In this document: piece after piece, positions 57,303 through 64,000 of the stretch
How positions within the stretch are numbered: position 1 is the first letter of the stretch
Layout: every line of letters starts with the position of its first letter
Notes under the pieces: model-generated
Told to the model about the DNA's origin: nothing
Database searches by the model: none
The model's input: the letters and a program-made list of their open reading frames with translations, nothing else
Source of the DNA: Paramagnetospirillum magnetotacticum MS-1
GTDB taxonomy: Bacteria; Pseudomonadota; Alphaproteobacteria; Rhodospirillales; Magnetospirillaceae
NCBI RefSeq assembly: GCF_000829825.1
Contig: NZ_JXSL01000028.1
Location: 62,001-126,000, forward strand
Direction of reading: 5' to 3'
DNA length: 64,000 nt
Made by a program: the position numbers and the translations under genes

Positions 57303-58160
57303 ATGTCTGTTGCCTCCGTGGGAGGTCAATCCTCCATCCAGTCCCTGCTGCTGAACGATCTGAAGAAGAATGGTCTGACGTCCGATGTGGCGTCCCAGGT
57401 GGAATCGGAAATCAGTTCCGTCTTCCAGTCCCAGAAATCGTCCGGCTCCTCCACCAATCCCACCGATATGCGCAGCGCCATCGAGGCCAAGCTGAAGGAA
57501 GACGTGTCTTCCGGTTCACTGACCCAGGAGCAGGCCGATACGGTAATCAAGGCCCTCGATGAGTTCGAAAGCCAGATCAAGCAATCGGGCAGCGCTGGCG
57601 GCGACCAAGGCGGCCAGGGCGGCCCCGACGCCTCGAAACTATTCTCCAAGCTCGACAGCAATAACGACGGCAAGCTGACCGAGGACGAATTCGTCTCGGG
57701 CCGACCCGACAATGTCAGCGAGGATCAGGCCAAGCAGCTGTATCAGAAGATCGCGGAAAAGAGCGGTGGCGACGCGAGCAGCGGCCTGACCCAGGACCAA
57801 TTTTCCTCGGGCTTCTCGGCGGCGGCCCCGTCCGGCGGACCGCCTGCCGGTGGCGGCGCCCCGCCTGCTGGCGGCGGCGGCGGCGGCGGCGGATCGGCCG
57901 ACAGCAGTTCCAGCGGCTCGTCCGACACCGTTGTCTCGGTGACCACCACCACCTCGGCGGACGGCACCAAGACCACCACCACCAAGTATGGCGACGGCTC
58001 CACCTCCACCTCGACCACCTACGGCCAGGCAAAGACGTCCAGCGCCGAATCCTTGCAATCGATCCTCAAGGCTCTGACCAAGGACAACGCCGATTCCAGC
58101 GAGACGGCGTCCTATCTGAACAAGCTGCTCTCGGGCAATCTGATCGACACGGTGGCCTGA
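57303..58160 (+). CDS. EF-hand protein with one module and a Gly/Pro/Thr-rich tail
   Basis: A 285-residue protein. Residues 1-100 are helical and Ser/Gln-rich. One canonical EF loop is at 118-129 (DSNNDGKLTEDE), followed by the same FVSGRPDNVSEDQA and GLTQDQF module found in the upstream protein. A low-complexity Pro/Gly stretch (about 195-220) and a Thr/Ser-rich repeat (TTTTSADGTKTTTTKYGDG) follow. No signal peptide is seen. The start at 57303 has AAGGAGAT upstream. Its own transcription is likely because a terminator precedes it. Confidence 0.83.
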   Translation: MSVASVGGQSSIQSLLLNDLKKNGLTSDVASQVESEISSVFQSQKSSGSSTNPTDMRSAIEAKLKEDVSSGSLTQEQADTVIKALDEFESQIKQSGSAGGDQGGQGGPDASKLFSKLDSNNDGKLTEDEFVSGRPDNVSEDQAKQLYQKIAEKSGGDASSGLTQDQFSSGFSAAAPSGGPPAGGGAPPAGGGGGGGGSADSSSSGSSDTVVSVTTTTSADGTKTTTTKYGDGSTSTSTTYGQAKTSSAESLQSILKALTKDNADSSETASYLNKLLSGNLIDTVA

Positions 58161-58170
58161 TCGTCAGGCC
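58154..58170. repeat. palindrome spanning two convergent stop codons
   Basis: GGCCTGA-TCG-TCAGGCC, 7-bp arms, 3-nt loop. The TGA of the EF-hand gene ends the left arm and the TCA (stop of the COQ9 gene) begins the right arm. No U-tract is present on either side. Confidence 0.6.
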
Positions 58171-58805
58171 GGGGGCATCACGCCCCGGAAGCGCTGCATG
58201 AGGGCGGTCTTGCGGCCGCCCAACAGCCCTTCGAGCCTCTGCCGGAGTTGGGGAAGCGAGCGCAGATCGTCGAGACGGCGGCGCAGGAAGCCCCAGCTAT
58301 CGGCCGAGCCCTCCGACTCGTCATCCAGCCAGTACAGCAATGTGGCGGAATAAACCGCCGCCAGGGAGGCGCGTTTGGTGTACCACGAGAAATCGTGGGA
58401 CCGGTCGCCCACCGCCAGCCAGATGGCATCGGCGGTGCCCCAGGTCAAACGCGCCGCCAGGGCGAGATTTTGCGGCAGGGCCAGCAGCGAGGTCGCGCGG
58501 CGGATGGCTTCGCGATGATCGGCCCAGCGGTCGAGCCGCAGCTTCACCGCCAGAAAGACCTTCTCCCCCACTCCGCGCCCATCCAGGCCCTTTTCCACCA
58601 GATCAGCCTCCATGACGCCATTGGCCTGATCCACCAGATGGGCCACGGCATCGATGGCGCCCCGAGGAAACAGCCTTTCCGTCACGGCCGGATCCAGGTC
58701 CAACTCGGCCGCCGCAGCCGCCAGGGTCCGGCGCGACCAGCCGTCAAAGGCGGCATGGGGCAGCATGGCGGTGACCACAGCATCCTTGATCGGACGCGAT
58801 TCCAT
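58164..58805 (-). CDS. COQ9-family ubiquinone biosynthesis protein
   Basis: A 213-residue TetR-fold lipid-binding protein of the COQ9 family, which in mitochondria presents ubiquinone precursors to the COQ7 hydroxylase. The N-terminal half shows the helical [20 protein letters not shown] region, and the C-terminal half has [32 protein letters not shown], which is the hallmark segment (shown here as two parts: [15 protein letters not shown] and [14 protein letters not shown]). Restricted mainly to alphaproteobacteria and eukaryotes, it supports the taxon call. It is divergent from rpsU. Confidence 0.92.
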   Translation of the reverse strand: MESRPIKDAVVTAMLPHAAFDGWSRRTLAAAAAELDLDPAVTERLFPRGAIDAVAHLVDQANGVMEADLVEKGLDGRGVGEKVFLAVKLRLDRWADHREAIRRATSLLALPQNLALAARLTWGTADAIWLAVGDRSHDFSWYTKRASLAAVYSATLLYWLDDESEGSADSWGFLRRRLDDLRSLPQLRQRLEGLLGGRKTALMQRFRGVMPPA

Positions 58806-58869
58806 TCCAGTTCCTCCTCAAGGCGGCGGACAAAATTCACTTATGCGTTATAGAACGCGGCCAAACCCC

Positions 58870-58898
58870 TTCACAAGGGGGTGGCACTGTGCTATCAA
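58870..58898 (+). promoter_or_regulatory. candidate sigma-70-type promoter of rpsU
   Basis: TTCACA, 17-bp spacer, TATCAA, located 72 bp before the rpsU start. The -35 box matches five of six positions and the -10 box four of six. Confidence 0.55.
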
Positions 58899-58969
58899 CC
58901 CACCTCCCCGGACGGCAGCGATGTCGTGCGTCGGGAGGGTTTTCAAGCGTAGAGGAGCGGTGGCGCAAC

Positions 58970-59173
58970 GTGCAAGTTCTCGTTCGTGACAACAATGTCG
59001 ATCAGGCCCTGAAGGCGCTCAAGAAGAAGATGCAGCGCGAGGGGGTCTTCCGTGAGATGAAGCTTCGTAGGAACTACGAGAAGCCGTCTGAACGCCGTGC
59101 CCGCGAAAAGGCCGAGGCCGTGCGCCGCGCCCGCAAGCTGGAGCGCAAGCGCCTGGAGCGCGAAGGCTTCTAA
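58970..59173 (+). CDS. rpsU: 30S ribosomal protein S21
   Basis: Small-subunit protein of 67 residues near the anti-Shine-Dalgarno region. It reads [21 protein letters not shown] with a GTG start, then a very basic C-terminus ([16 protein letters not shown]). The sequence matches alphaproteobacterial S21 closely. AGGAG lies about a dozen bases before the GTG, a rather long spacing. It is monocistronic, with its own promoter and terminator. The dnaG-rpoD neighbourhood of E. coli is absent. Confidence 0.96.
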   Translation: MQVLVRDNNVDQALKALKKKMQREGVFREMKLRRNYEKPSERRAREKAEAVRRARKLERKRLEREGF

Positions 59174-59238
59174 GGCTTATTCGGCTACTCCGTACTTCTG
59201 GGGCGGCCGGACTGAAAATTTTAGCGACGCCATCGCTG

Positions 59239-59267
59239 GCGCCATGACCCTGTGTCATGGCGCTTTT
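59239..59267 (+). terminator. intrinsic terminator of rpsU
   Basis: GCGCCATGAC-CCTGT-GTCATGGCGC, a perfect 10-bp stem, followed by TTTTCGGTCTTT, 65 bp after the rpsU stop. Confidence 0.9.
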
Positions 59268-59365
59268 CGGTCTTTGATATAGCCATAATAGCAACTTGCC
59301 CATGGGGACGCGGGCCATTACCTTGAACGGCGAAACGGGGGCAGTGAATTGGGGGGGAATTTGCC

Positions 59366-61408
59366 ATGGAGTTGCTGCGTAATCTTACGATTGGGCGACG
59401 AATCCTTTTGGCCTTCCTCCTGCCGGTTTTCGGTCTGGTCGCTTTTTCAGGCTATGTCATCGTCCTGCGGGCGATGGTGGTTTCCGACACCAGCGGCCTG
59501 ATCCGCATGGCCACCCTGGCCAACAGCGCCAGCTCCCTCGTCCATGAACTGCAAAAGGAACGCGGGACCACGTCTCTCTATGTAGCCAGCGGCGGCACCC
59601 AATTCGCCGACCGGGTCACGGCCCAGCGCAAGCTGTCCGACGCGGCCGCCAAACGCTTCGAGGAAGAGGAAGCCGAGGCCGCCGCCTTCGGAGGCGAATT
59701 CGCCGCCAGCGTCGCCCATGCCCGCGAAGCCCTGGCGGGCCGGGCCCGTCTGCGCGCCGGAATCGATTCCAAGGCCATCGGCCGCGACGACCTGTTCCAT
59801 GCCTATACCGACCTGATCAAGGCTCAGCTGGACATGTTGGGCCGCATGGCGCGCCTCACCCCCGACAAGAAGGCCACCGAGGCGGTCAGCGCCTATCTCG
59901 CCTTCATGGAGGCCAAGGAACGCGCCGGTCAGGAACGCGCCACCGGCGCCATCGGCTTCGCCAGCAGCTTCGAACCCGAAATCTACCGCAGGCTGGTATC
60001 GCTGATCGCCGATCAGGAAATGCTGTTCGCCCATTTCATCCGTACCGCTCCGCCCGAGCTGGTGACGTTCTTCCACGACACCATGAACGCCCCCATCGTC
60101 GCCGAGGTCAATGCCATGCGCGAATCCGCACATGCCAAGGCTCTGTCCGGCGGCGAGGGCATCCCCGCCCCCAAATGGTTCGACGCCACCACCAAGCGCA
60201 TCGATCTTCTCAAAGTGGTCGAAGACCGCATCTCCGCCGATCTTCTGGATTCGGTGACCAAGACCAGCACCAATGCCCGGCTGTTCCTGTGGGCACAGAT
60301 CATCGCGGTGATCGTCGGCCTAGGCATCACCTTCGCCGCCGCCGTTATTCTGACCAAGGGCATCACCGGCCCCATCCGCGACATCACCGACGTCATGAGC
60401 CGCCTGGCCAAGGGCGACACCGACATCGCCATCGAGGGACTGAATCTTCAGACCGAACAGGGCGAGATGGCCCGCGCCGTCGAGGTGTTCCGCAACAACC
60501 ACATCCTGGCCCAGTCCCTGACCACCGAGCAGAAGCACGAGCAAGAGGCCAAGGAACTCCGCCGCCACGCCATCGAGCAACTGACGCTGACGTTCCGCCA
60601 GGAGGTTTCCGGGGCCCTGAACGCCGTGGGCGAAGCCACGCGGCTTTTGGACCATTCCGCCCATACCCTGGGCGATACCGCCGAAAGCATGGAGGGCCAT
60701 ACCGCCGCGGTCGCCACCGCCGCCGAGGAGGCCAGCCTCAACGTCCAGACCGTGGCGGGTGCGGCCGAGGAACTGGCCGCCTCCATCAACGAGATCAGCC
60801 GCCAGGTCGCCACCTCGGCCCAGGTTTCCCAGGACGCCGTGGCCGAGGCCGAGCGCGCCGACACCCTGGTTCACGGCCTGGCCGACGCGGCCCGCAATAT
60901 CGGTGAAGTGGTCACCATGATCGGCGATATCGCTGGCCAGACCAATCTCCTGGCGCTCAACGCCACCATCGAGGCCGCCCGCGCGGGCGAGGCGGGAAAA
61001 GGCTTTGCCGTGGTGGCCAATGAGGTGAAGCACCTCGCCACCCAGACCGCCAAGGCCACCAGTCAGATCACCGAACAGGTCGCCGCCGTGCAAGGCGCCA
61101 CCGATCAGGCGGTCGCGGCCATCCAGGGCATCGGCGGCATCATCGAGCGCATCAATCAGGTCTCGGCCGCCATCGCGGCCGCCGTGGAGGAGCAGGAAGC
61201 CACCACCCGCGACATCGCCCGCAACGTGGCCGAGGCGGCCACCGGCACTCGCGAAGTCTCGCGCCATGTGACCGACGTTACCGCCGAAGCGGGCGAGACC
61301 GGCAAGACCGCCATCGACGTCCTGGGCGCCGTCGAAGCGCTGTGCCGCCAGTCGGACAGCCTCAACGGTTCGGTCCAGCGCTTCCTGGCCGCCGTGGAGC
61401 GGGCGTAA
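59366..61408 (+). CDS. methyl-accepting chemotaxis protein with NIT sensor domain
   Basis: Chemoreceptor of 680 residues. Helix 1 lies at about residues 12-34. The periplasmic domain (about 40-300) is the NIT type: [18 protein letters not shown] contains the conserved KERG-S-Y pattern of nitrate/nitrite-responsive domains. Helix 2 is at about 310-332, followed by HAMP ([15 protein letters not shown]) and an MCP domain with [19 protein letters not shown]. Sensing of nitrate or nitrite is expected from the domain but not proved. The MCP part resembles that of the globin-coupled receptor at 35 kb. Confidence 0.92.
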   Translation: MELLRNLTIGRRILLAFLLPVFGLVAFSGYVIVLRAMVVSDTSGLIRMATLANSASSLVHELQKERGTTSLYVASGGTQFADRVTAQRKLSDAAAKRFEEEEAEAAAFGGEFAASVAHAREALAGRARLRAGIDSKAIGRDDLFHAYTDLIKAQLDMLGRMARLTPDKKATEAVSAYLAFMEAKERAGQERATGAIGFASSFEPEIYRRLVSLIADQEMLFAHFIRTAPPELVTFFHDTMNAPIVAEVNAMRESAHAKALSGGEGIPAPKWFDATTKRIDLLKVVEDRISADLLDSVTKTSTNARLFLWAQIIAVIVGLGITFAAAVILTKGITGPIRDITDVMSRLAKGDTDIAIEGLNLQTEQGEMARAVEVFRNNHILAQSLTTEQKHEQEAKELRRHAIEQLTLTFRQEVSGALNAVGEATRLLDHSAHTLGDTAESMEGHTAAVATAAEEASLNVQTVAGAAEELAASINEISRQVATSAQVSQDAVAEAERADTLVHGLADAARNIGEVVTMIGDIAGQTNLLALNATIEAARAGEAGKGFAVVANEVKHLATQTAKATSQITEQVAAVQGATDQAVAAIQGIGGIIERINQVSAAIAAAVEEQEATTRDIARNVAEAATGTREVSRHVTDVTAEAGETGKTAIDVLGAVEALCRQSDSLNGSVQRFLAAVERA

Positions 61409-61648
61409 CGGCTCGGCTACTTGTGGGCTCTGCCCACGCCCGCAAAGGGCCTTGGGCCCTTTGATCCCTTTGGCTTATTGGGAGCGGCGCAGCAGTACCT
61501 ATCCAACATGTGATGAGTTTTTCTCAACGCATGTTGGCATTCGCGGGGTCCAGGGACTAAGTCCCTGGCGGGTGCAGGGCGGCGCCCTGCAAGACAGACG
61601 GCGGCCCCCTTTCGGGAGCCGCCGCCGTCATAGCAGGCCGGAAAGTGC
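61409..61648. repeat. cluster of palindromes between an MCP gene and pntB
   Basis: In order: AAAGGGCC-TTG-GGCCCTTT (61444-61462); CCAACATG...CATGTTGG with an inner TGAG/CTCA pair (61503-61537); CCAGGGACT-A-AGTCCCTGG (61550-61568); GCAGGGC-GGC-GCCCTGC (61574-61590); and GGCGGC...GCCGCC near 61610-61630, which may be the pntB terminator on the minus strand. The third and fourth resemble dispersed GC-rich intergenic repeats of related bacteria. Confidence 0.65.
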
Positions 61649-63058
61649 TTACGCCTTGAGAGCGGTCAGCACCTCGTCCAGCATCTTCTTCGCATCGCCG
61701 AACAGCATCCGGTTGTTCTCCTTGTAGAACAGCGGATTGTCCACACCGGCATAGCCGGACGCCATGGAACGCTTCATGACGATGGAGGTCTTGGCCTTCC
61801 ACACTTCCAGAACCGGCATACCGGCGATGGGAGAGTTGGGATCGTCCTGCGCCGCCGGATTGACGATGTCGTTGGCGCCGATGACCATGGCGACGTCCGT
61901 CTCGGGGAAGTCGTCGTTGATCTCGTCCATCTCCATGACGATGTCATAGGGCACCTTGGCCTCGGCCAGCAGCACGTTCATATGGCCGGGCATGCGGCCC
62001 GCCACCGGATGGATGCCGAAGCGGATATTGACGCCCTTCTCGCGCAGATGCTTGGTGATCTCGTAGACCGTGTGCTGGGCCTGGGCCACCGCCATGCCAT
62101 AGCCGGGAACGATGATCACGCTCTTGGCGTCCTTCAGCAGCTCGGCGGTCTCGGTCGCGCTGACCGGGATCACCTCGCCCGCGGGCTGGCCGTCAGCCGC
62201 CGCCGCCACCGTGCCGCCGCCGGTGCCGAAGCCGCCAGCGATGACGCTGATAAAGTTGCGGTTCATGGCCCGGCACATGATGTAGGACAGGATGGCGCCG
62301 CTTGATCCCACCAGGGCGCCGGTGACGATCAAGAGATCGTTGTTCAGCATGAAGCCCGTGGCCGCCGCCGCCCAGCCCGAATAGCTGTTCAGCATGGAAA
62401 CCACCACGGGCATGTCGGCACCGCCGATGGCCATCACCATGTGCACGCCGAAGGCCAGCGCGATCAGGGTCATGATGATCAGGGCGAAGAAGCCGCCGCC
62501 GACGCTTTCGGCGTTCAGGAAGCCCTTGCCCACCCAGATCACCACCAGCAGACCGGCCAGATTGAGCAGATGGCGGCCGGGCAGCAGCAGCGGCTTGCCG
62601 CCGATCTTGGCCGACAGCTTGCCAAAGGCGATGAGCGAACCCGAGAAGGTCACGGCGCCGATCAGAATGCCGATATAGATCTCCACGTCGTGGATGGTCT
62701 TCTCGGCGCCCACGAAGGAATGCGCGGTGTCGATATAGCTGGCGAAGCCCACCAGACAGGCGGCGAGGCCCACCAGGGAGTGCATCAGGGCGACCAGTTC
62801 GGGCATCTGGGTCATCTGCACGGTGCGGGCGGCATAAAGGCCGACCGAACCGCCGATGGCCATGGCGATGATGATCCACGGCACCCCGGCCCAGGTGACC
62901 TGGGGACCGAACACGGTGGCGATGACGGCCAGCGCCATGCCGATCATGCCCAGCACATTGCCGCGACGCGACGTCTCGGGGTTCGAGAGGCCGCCCAGGC
63001 TGAGGATGAACAGGATGGTGGCACCGATATAGGAAACGGTGGCGAGACTTGCGGACAT
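61649..63058 (-). CDS. pntB: NAD(P) transhydrogenase subunit beta
   Basis: Membrane subunit with the NADP(H)-binding domain III; with PntA it couples hydride transfer from NADH to NADP+ to proton entry. The 469-residue protein has about nine N-terminal membrane helices and the C-terminal domain with [37 protein letters not shown] and [10 protein letters not shown], all conserved. The ATG at 63058 ([12 protein letters not shown]) begins the first helix. It follows pntA by 10 bp. Confidence 0.96.
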   Translation of the reverse strand: MSASLATVSYIGATILFILSLGGLSNPETSRRGNVLGMIGMALAVIATVFGPQVTWAGVPWIIIAMAIGGSVGLYAARTVQMTQMPELVALMHSLVGLAACLVGFASYIDTAHSFVGAEKTIHDVEIYIGILIGAVTFSGSLIAFGKLSAKIGGKPLLLPGRHLLNLAGLLVVIWVGKGFLNAESVGGGFFALIIMTLIALAFGVHMVMAIGGADMPVVVSMLNSYSGWAAAATGFMLNNDLLIVTGALVGSSGAILSYIMCRAMNRNFISVIAGGFGTGGGTVAAAADGQPAGEVIPVSATETAELLKDAKSVIIVPGYGMAVAQAQHTVYEITKHLREKGVNIRFGIHPVAGRMPGHMNVLLAEAKVPYDIVMEMDEINDDFPETDVAMVIGANDIVNPAAQDDPNSPIAGMPVLEVWKAKTSIVMKRSMASGYAGVDNPLFYKENNRMLFGDAKKMLDEVLTALKA

Positions 63059-63068
63059 GGTGCCCCCC

Positions 63069-64000
63069 TTACTTACGGAACATCGCCAACATGCGCTTGG
63101 TGACGGCAAAGCCACCGAACATGTTGATCGAGGTGAGAATGATGCTGATCACCGCCAGCAAGCCGATCCAGAAACCGGGCCTGGAAATCCCTTCGCCCAA
63201 GGGCGGAGAGATCTGGACCAGGGCGCCGATGACGATGATCGACGAGATGGCGTTGGTGACGCTCATCAGCGGGGTATGCAGCGCGGGGGTAACGTTCCAC
63301 ACCACCATGTAGCCCACGAAACAGGCCAGCACGAAAACGGTGAAGTGACCCAGGAAGGCCTCGGGGGCGTTGGCGCCCACGAACCAGAAGGCCAGGGCTC
63401 CGATGCCGAAGGTGATGGCCAGGGACTTCGGGGACATGGGCTCGCCCGCCCCGTGGCCATGGCCGGACTTCTTGGCCGCCACGGGCGCGGCGGCGGCTGC
63501 CTTGGGCGCGGGCGGCGCGGGCAGAACCAGGGGCGGCGGCGGCCAGGTGATCTCGCCGTCCTTGACGACGGTCAGACCGCGAATGGCATCGTCGCCCATA
63601 TTGACGTCGATAATGCCGTCCTTGGTCTTGCACAGTTCCTCGGTGAGGCGCTGCAGATTGGTGGCGTAGAGGGTCGAGGCCTGCTTGGAAAGGCGCGAAG
63701 GCAGGTCGGTATAGCCGACGATGGTCACGCCATGGCGCACCACGACCTCGCCCGGCACGGTCAGTTCGCAATTGCCGCCCTGTTCGGCGGCCATGTCGAC
63801 GATGACCGAACCGGCCCGCATGCTTTGGACCATCTCGGCGGTGATCAGCCGGGGAGCGGGCTTGCCGGGGATCAGCGCGGTGGTGATGATGATGTCCACC
63901 TCACGCGCCTGTTGCGCGTACATCTCGCGCTGGGCGGCCTGGAAGCCTTCGCTCATGACCTTGGCATAGCCGCCGCCGCCCGAGCCCTCTTCCTCGTAAT
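63069..64000 (-). CDS. pntA: NAD(P) transhydrogenase subunit alpha, C-terminal part (fused PntA)
   Basis: The gene continues past the right window edge. The visible part reads [19 protein letters not shown] and then the end of the NAD(H)-binding domain I ([29 protein letters not shown]), a Pro/Ala linker ([18 protein letters not shown]) with a His-rich GHGHGAG patch, and four membrane helices of the PntAB domain. No stop or start codon separates the two domains, so the subunit is fused as in E. coli rather than split into PntAA and PntAB as in Rhodospirillum. Confidence 0.95.
   Translation of the reverse strand, partial: YEEEGSGGGGYAKVMSEGFQAAQREMYAQQAREVDIIITTALIPGKPAPRLITAEMVQSMRAGSVIVDMAAEQGGNCELTVPGEVVVRHGVTIVGYTDLPSRLSKQASTLYATNLQRLTEELCKTKDGIIDVNMGDDAIRGLTVVKDGEITWPPPPLVLPAPPAPKAAAAAPVAAKKSGHGHGAGEPMSPKSLAITFGIGALAFWFVGANAPEAFLGHFTVFVLACFVGYMVVWNVTPALHTPLMSVTNAISSIIVIGALVQISPPLGEGISRPGFWIGLLAVISIILTSINMFGGFAVTKRMLAMFRK

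Noticed and set aside
57850-58030. Tandem DNA repeat or CRISPR-like array in the Gly/Thr-rich part of the second EF-hand gene
   Set aside because: The repetition is low-complexity codon usage (GGC, ACC) within an open frame, without regular repeat-spacer structure.

Overview
The window is a GC-rich chromosomal segment of an alphaproteobacterium, most probably a Magnetospirillum-like member of the Rhodospirillales. The evidence is gene content and order: tig-clpP-clpX-lon-hup followed by nuoA-N with separate nuoC and nuoD, an RpoH with a clear RpoH box, a COQ9-family protein, several chemoreceptors including a protoglobin-coupled one, and the Pnt transhydrogenase. The genus is inferred from overall resemblance; no search was run. 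I see no insertion sequence, prophage, CRISPR array or rRNA operon. The segment looks like core chromosome with small accessory patches.

Layout. (1) 1-3217: end of a biotin operon (BioH/BioG-type esterase, bioC, bioD, bioA) with 4-bp overlaps. (2) 3235-6176: three-gene ABC exporter (membrane-fusion protein, permease, ATPase), meeting a convergent LuxR-type response regulator. (3) 7237-9812: mobB and a membrane chemoreceptor. (4) 9894-27179, minus strand: one long apparent transcription unit, nuoABCDEFGHIJKLMN-birA-coaX-rnj, carrying the 14 subunits of complex I and then biotin ligase, type III pantothenate kinase and RNase J. (5) 27413-34700, minus strand: tRNA-Asp, tRNA-Val, hup, lon, clpX, clpP, tig and tRNA-Leu, the protein quality-control cluster, with good intrinsic terminators. 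(6) 34958-47978: globin-coupled chemoreceptor, malonyl-CoA decarboxylase, NAD(P)HX repair enzyme, D-amino acid dehydrogenase, hybrid-free sensor kinase, a frameshifted comEC, gltX, gltA and a stand-alone cyclic-nucleotide-binding domain. (7) 48084-55866: rpoH with a long leader, a candidate structured small RNA, an EamA transporter, a CoxG-like protein, a TetR regulator, a lipoprotein, a Tim44-like protein, prfB, and an ECF sigma / small membrane protein / CnrX-like sensor operon. (8) 56184-58160: two EF-hand proteins built from a shared module, divergent from the ECF operon. (9) 58164-64000: COQ9, rpsU, a NIT-domain chemoreceptor, pntB and the C-terminal part of pntA.

How the parts fit. Most genes serve respiration and cofactor supply (complex I, transhydrogenase, citrate synthase, biotin, CoA, ubiquinone) or proteostasis (RpoH, Lon, ClpXP, trigger factor). 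The points most worth a second look are: the ECF/anti-sigma-like/CnrX-like operon facing tandem EF-hand genes, with a perfect 16-bp inverted repeat in the ECF leader; a plus-strand structured RNA candidate with a terminator and no gene of its own near 49.4 kb; a nine-codon mini-ORF with an ideal ribosome-binding site in the rpoH leader; and an 8-G tract that breaks the comEC reading frame exactly one base away from a normal C-terminus.
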